From NCBI GenBank assembly GCA_012522875.1, contig JAAYJP010000203.1, positions 1 to 9,829 of the forward strand: a stretch of 9,829 bases of DNA, given 5' to 3'. How positions within the stretch are numbered: the stretch's first letter is position 1; each line of letters begins with the position of its first letter. Shown here in pieces: positions 7,325-9,829 of this stretch. The position numbers and the translations under genes were made by a program. Below the pieces are notes generated by a model. That model did not search any database and had not been told where the DNA came from. It worked only from the letters and a program-made list of their open reading frames with translations. This DNA comes from Clostridiales bacterium. GTDB taxonomy: Bacteria > Bacillota > Clostridia > Christensenellales > Aristaeellaceae.

Positions 7325-8050
7325 TCAGGGCTCCTTCCAGGCCGCCCGGGAGGCCTCCGCCACGCAGGCCTGGTGGGTGTCGCTGACACGCTGGGAGCCA
7401 TCGCCCCGGCTGCCCAGGAAGTGGATGCAGAAGTGCCCGGGCATGCCGTTATCCTTGATGGTGCTGAAACCGTGGGGCATTCCGTTCATGGACGCAGCCA
7501 AGACCCTGCCCTGGTAACGGATAAGCAGCGGCCTGCGGTCCCAGCTCCATTCGCCTCCATAAGCCGTGTGCATGGCATCGGTGTCAAAGGGGGTCAGCGG
7601 TTCCGCGTCCAGGTGGCTGTATCCACCCATGCGCCGGGCATTGAAGGTGATGCCGGTGCGCACATCCTGCGCCCGGAACACCGCGCCCCAGGGGACCAGC
7701 TCACTGCCGCCGCCATACCAACCAGGCATCTCAGTGGCGCCCTCCCTGTCCAGGGCCTTGCCGAACAGCACCAGCAGGGTGTCGCGGCCGGCCCGGCCGT
7801 CTGCCAACAGCCCGTGGTCAGCCTGAAAGTCCATGAGGGCGCCAAGCGTCTCCCAGGTAAAAACCCCCTCGGTTTCCCCCAGGCCATAGCCCCGGATCAG
7901 CAAACGCTCCTGAAGTGCCCTGACATGCGTACCCGCATCCCCGGGGCCGGAGGGCTGCGGCAATCCTACGGCCGGGACTGCGTCCACCCCAACGATCAGG
8001 CCCAAGGCCAGCGCAAGCGATGCCGCTTTGCGCGCTGTACCGCTGTTCAT
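7325..8050 (-). CDS. Exported peptidoglycan-binding protein with a His/Asp-rich C-terminal domain
   Basis: A 241-residue protein. Residues 1 to about 28 form a signal peptide (basic start, then ASLALALGLIVGVDAVPAVG). Residues of about 38-100 are a PG_binding_1 module (VRALQERLLIRGYGLGETEG, then TLGALMDFQADHGLLADGRAG). Residues of about 110-235 form a second domain containing GGYSHLDAEPLTPFDTDAM, WSWDRRP, AASMNGMPHG, and GMPGHFCIHFLGSR, then HQA. I recall this domain from clostridial secreted proteins but know no assigned function. H146, D148, H193, H206, C208, H210 and H226 could include a metal site or catalytic residues; this is inference. There is only a weak ribosome binding site; the ATG overlaps the upstream stop (ATGA), so translation is probably coupled to the 407-residue gene. 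It was first considered as an L,D-transpeptidase, but no HxxxxSHGC-like motif is visible. Confidence 0.88.
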   Translation of the reverse strand: MNSGTARKAASLALALGLIVGVDAVPAVGLPQPSGPGDAGTHVRALQERLLIRGYGLGETEGVFTWETLGALMDFQADHGLLADGRAGRDTLLVLFGKALDREGATEMPGWYGGGSELVPWGAVFRAQDVRTGITFNARRMGGYSHLDAEPLTPFDTDAMHTAYGGEWSWDRRPLLIRYQGRVLAASMNGMPHGFSTIKDNGMPGHFCIHFLGSRGDGSQRVSDTHQACVAEASRAAWKEP

Positions 8051-9270
8051 CTTTCAAGCCCCGGCGGGTATACGCCGGAAAGGAGCAGGCGTTGTGTTTC
8101 CTCATCCGCTTCGCCGCTGGCTTTCAAGCCCAAGGCTTTCTGGTATTCCGCCAGGGCGCTTCGCACGGCTGAACTGAGCTTGTCACTGCTGTCCAGTTTC
8201 CTGAGAAAGCCCATTTCCGCCAGCAGCGCCTTGATCCGCGGGACATCCGGGCTGGCGCCGTTTTGCTGGATTGGTGAAAATTGCCGGGCAGACAGGTCCA
8301 GCACATGGCGGCTGTTGGGATCAAACCACAGGGGGCTTTCCGACCTGGGCTGGTAGACGATCAGGGGCTTATCCCCTTTGTCGATGATGCAGGCGATCAG
8401 CGCCGTCTGCTCCCCCCCTTCAAAAAGATTGCGCAGCGTTTCCGTGGAGTTCAGCAGGTAATGGGGCAAATACTCTGCCCCGCTGGCGCTGACGAAGCTG
8501 AAATCCCCTTCGCTGATATCCGCCTTGCCCTCCGGCGCTTCCAATGCCTTTACCCGCAGCCAAACCAGCAGGTATTCCTGGGTTTTCAGCGGGGCGACAT
8601 TGTATTTCGTCATCTCCTGCGCCCGGGCCAGGGCTGCCTGGCCCCTTAAGGCCAAAACCATCTCCATTTCAAAGGCCGCGTAGCCCGACCAATAGGAGCC
8701 TTTATACTTGGCCGTCACGCCCAGCGGGGCCGGGTCACCCCGGCTGGCAGCATAGGGCTCGGCCTGCAACGGGGTTTTCTCAGGCAGGCTTGGCAGGACC
8801 AGGGAAGCGGCGATTACCGGGGCCCCGCTTGCCAGCGGGTCCTGGCCGTCAAAAGCGCTCAATCCCTCAAAAACCCCATAGACCCTTACCGCGTCCCCTG
8901 AAAGCAGCAGCTCCTGACCATCCCCGGGCGTGTAATCAACCAGAAAGACCCGCCCCGGGTTTGCTGCCAGCGAGACAAAATACCTGAATTCCTGCCCCGC
9001 CTCCATCGCTTTGAGGATATCCCCCTCCAGCTTCACTTTTCCCAGCAGGTGTGCCTGCGGGTTCCGGGCGAACTCCTCGCCGTCACCAGCATCCAGATAC
9101 CCCTGGGCATCTTCCAGCCGCAGCAGCCTGATCTGCGCGTCCACTTCCTGCCGCAGGGCTTCCAGCTCCTTCAGGCTCAGCGCATCCAGGCTTTCCCCGG
9201 ATACGGCCAGCCCTGTCCATGGAGATATCAGCAGCAGGATAAGCAAAAGAATCATGCCGGCCCTTTTCAC
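8047..9270 (-). CDS. Exported multidomain protein with coiled coil, OB-like, DUF4352-like and peptidoglycan-binding modules
   Basis: A 407-residue protein starting at a GTG, 6 nt after GGGAGG. Residues 1 to about 24 are a signal peptide (MKRAG then a Leu/Ile core, ending near GLAVSG); no lipobox Cys is present. Residues of about 27-55 form a short coiled coil (LSLKELEALRQEVDAQIRLL). Residues of about 73-150 resemble an OB-fold (tRNA_anti-like) domain, with KVKLEGDILKAMEAG and LLLSGDAVRVYGVFEGL. Residues of about 180-310 resemble a DUF4352/immunoglobulin-like domain, with GSYWSGYAAFEMEM and EYLLVWLRVKAL. Residues of about 340-405 are a PG_binding_1 module (VPRIKALLAEMGFLRKLDSS, then SALAEYQKALGL). 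The architecture suggests a wall-associated protein in the cell envelope with no obvious catalytic domain. It is first in a two-gene operon, and its stop overlaps the start of the next gene. Confidence 0.87.
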   Translation of the reverse strand: MKRAGMILLLILLLISPWTGLAVSGESLDALSLKELEALRQEVDAQIRLLRLEDAQGYLDAGDGEEFARNPQAHLLGKVKLEGDILKAMEAGQEFRYFVSLAANPGRVFLVDYTPGDGQELLLSGDAVRVYGVFEGLSAFDGQDPLASGAPVIAASLVLPSLPEKTPLQAEPYAASRGDPAPLGVTAKYKGSYWSGYAAFEMEMVLALRGQAALARAQEMTKYNVAPLKTQEYLLVWLRVKALEAPEGKADISEGDFSFVSASGAEYLPHYLLNSTETLRNLFEGGEQTALIACIIDKGDKPLIVYQPRSESPLWFDPNSRHVLDLSARQFSPIQQNGASPDVPRIKALLAEMGFLRKLDSSDKLSSAVRSALAEYQKALGLKASGEADEETQRLLLSGVYPPGLER

Positions 9271-9332
9271 GATATGCCTCCCAATACGCGTGCGTTTGCC
9301 CTGCCTGCGGCGGCGCTTTGATTACTGACCCT

Positions 9333-9361
9333 ATTATAATGAGTATGCCGCCCTCTGGCAA
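9333..9361 (-). promoter_or_regulatory. Near-consensus promoter for the exported-protein pair
   Basis: Read on the minus strand, TTGCCA (9361-9356) is followed after 17 bp by a perfect TATAAT (9338-9333). The transcript would start near 9326, giving a leader of about 55 nt that is GC-rich in its middle, before the GTG at 9270. No riboswitch-like structure is obvious. Confidence 0.8.
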
Positions 9362-9406
9362 CGGTTCAATGGTTACATGCGGCGACCCCTGAGACCTGCC
9401 CCTTGA

Positions 9407-9435
9407 TTGTTCCCGGTCCGCTCCTGTGGTATAAT
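9407..9435 (+). promoter_or_regulatory. Extended -10 promoter for ssrA
   Basis: TTGTTC (9407-9412), a 17-bp spacer, then TATAAT (9430-9435) preceded by TGG, an extended -10. The predicted start is near 9442, leaving a 5' leader of about 37 nt to be removed by RNase P at 9479. It is divergent from the promoter of the minus-strand pair, with about 45 bp between the two -35 boxes. Confidence 0.8.
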
Positions 9436-9478
9436 GGTGTTGGTGGAAAGCCGCCCTGATTGTCGGCCTTCCCCCTGT

Positions 9479-9829
9479 GGGGGTGCACCGGTTTCGACGG
9501 GGATCGTCGGGTGCATGGCAAGCGAGCCGCGGCCCCTGTACCGCGTAAAAACGGGGAAAATAATTAACTGACAACAATCAGCAATTAGCTTTCGCGGCCT
9601 AAGCCCGCGAACGTCGGCCTCAAGCGCTCACGGCTTGTCCAACCGGCGCCAATGATGTGAGGAACAGGGCCACCTAAGCTTTGCGGTGAACCCGGTAAAA
9701 TGAAGCTACCAACCCCGGCAGCCTGACGGAGGGCGGCCGGATAAGGGAATTTTAAAGCACCGTCTGCGCTCGGAGAAATCCATGATCCTGAATCTTCGGA
9801 CAGGGGTTCAATTCCCCTCACCTCCACCA
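9479..9829 (+). ncRNA. ssrA: Transfer-messenger RNA (tmRNA, 10Sa RNA)
   Basis: A one-piece tmRNA of 351 nt, complete. It rescues stalled ribosomes by acting first as tRNA-Ala and then as mRNA for a degradation tag. The 5' end GGGGGTG (9479-9485) pairs with CACCTCC (9819-9825), followed by A and the encoded CCA. The third pair is G-U (9481/9823), the AlaRS identity element. The 5' arm contains GGTTTCGACGGGG. The T-arm is AGGGG, loop TTCAATT, CCCCT (9802-9818). A first pseudoknot is suggested by GCGG/CCGC with CCCC/GGGG (ending 9556), 10 nt before the tag codons. Helix 5 (9591-9597 with 9605-9611) has the tag stop codon in its loop. The downstream terminator lies outside the window. Confidence 0.97.
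9567..9602 (+). other. tmRNA-encoded proteolysis tag reading frame
   Basis: Reading back from the TAA at 9600-9602, the frame gives TDNNQQLAFAA, with Thr (ACT, 9567-9569) as probable resume codon. An in-frame TTA and TAA lie immediately upstream, which bounds the frame. The resume site is supported by a 10-nt distance from pseudoknot 1 (11 nt in Escherichia coli) and an A at position -4, as in E. coli. With the Ala carried by tmRNA, the full tag would be A-TDNNQQLAFAA. The AFAA end fits ClpXP-type recognition of hydrophobic C-termini. Confidence 0.75.

Noticed and set aside
7373..8356. 327-codon plus-strand reading frame opposite the exported-protein genes
   Set aside because: It is antisense to two genes with clear signal peptide and domain patterns; long antisense frames are expected in GC-rich DNA.
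9318..9340. Plus-strand promoter TTGATT with TATAAT at 9335-9340
   Set aside because: The spacer would be only 11 bp; the TATAAT on this strand arises because the minus-strand -10 region is nearly symmetric.
9585..9827. Minus-strand frame over ssrA beginning MEVRGIEPLSE
   Set aside because: This is an antisense translation of the tmRNA 3' end, a known type of false gene call over tRNA-like sequences.
6782..9829. smpB-to-ssrA region as a mobile island
   Set aside because: No integrase, transposase, terminal repeats or target duplication is visible, and base composition looks like the neighbouring genes.

Overview
The window is GC-rich chromosomal DNA from a bacterium that looks like a high-GC Firmicute of the class Clostridia. 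That placement is inferred from three things: an AddA-type (not RecB-type) recombination nuclease, consensus SigA-like promoters with strong GGAGG ribosome binding sites, and secreted proteins combining peptidoglycan-binding modules with domains I associate with clostridial genomes. No genus can be named. Almost all of the window is explained by recognisable genes. There is no CRISPR array, insertion sequence, prophage gene or obvious repeat family.

Left part (1-2104, + strand): the 3' end of a TRAP transporter large permease gene, followed 21 bp later by an SGNH-family hydrolase gene that is probably in the same operon. Next comes upp (uracil phosphoribosyltransferase) with its own promoter and a clear intrinsic terminator.

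Middle (2105-7302, + strand): two small genes overlap by ATGA, one encoding a DUF1801-like protein and the other a protein resembling DUF4287. They are followed by a long addA gene (helicase/nuclease subunit of the AddAB double-strand-break resection enzyme) and by smpB. A good promoter for smpB lies inside the last codons of addA. A strong GC hairpin ends the unit. No addB is present in the window.

Right part (7303-9829): two minus-strand genes overlap by ATGA and encode exported proteins, each with a peptidoglycan-binding module. They are driven by a near-consensus promoter. Divergent from them is ssrA (tmRNA), complete from its mature 5' G to the encoded CCA at the last base of the window. 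SmpB and tmRNA are the two partners of trans-translation, and here the exported-protein pair lies between their genes. The tmRNA shows the G-U third acceptor pair used for alanine charging, a T-arm, a first pseudoknot, and a tag frame read as TDNNQQLAFAA whose stop codon sits in the helix 5 loop.

The observations most worth following up are the His/Asp/Cys-rich C-terminal domain of the minus-strand 241-residue protein (possible cell-wall enzyme), the tmRNA tag that seems to resume on Thr rather than Ala, and addA without addB beside it.
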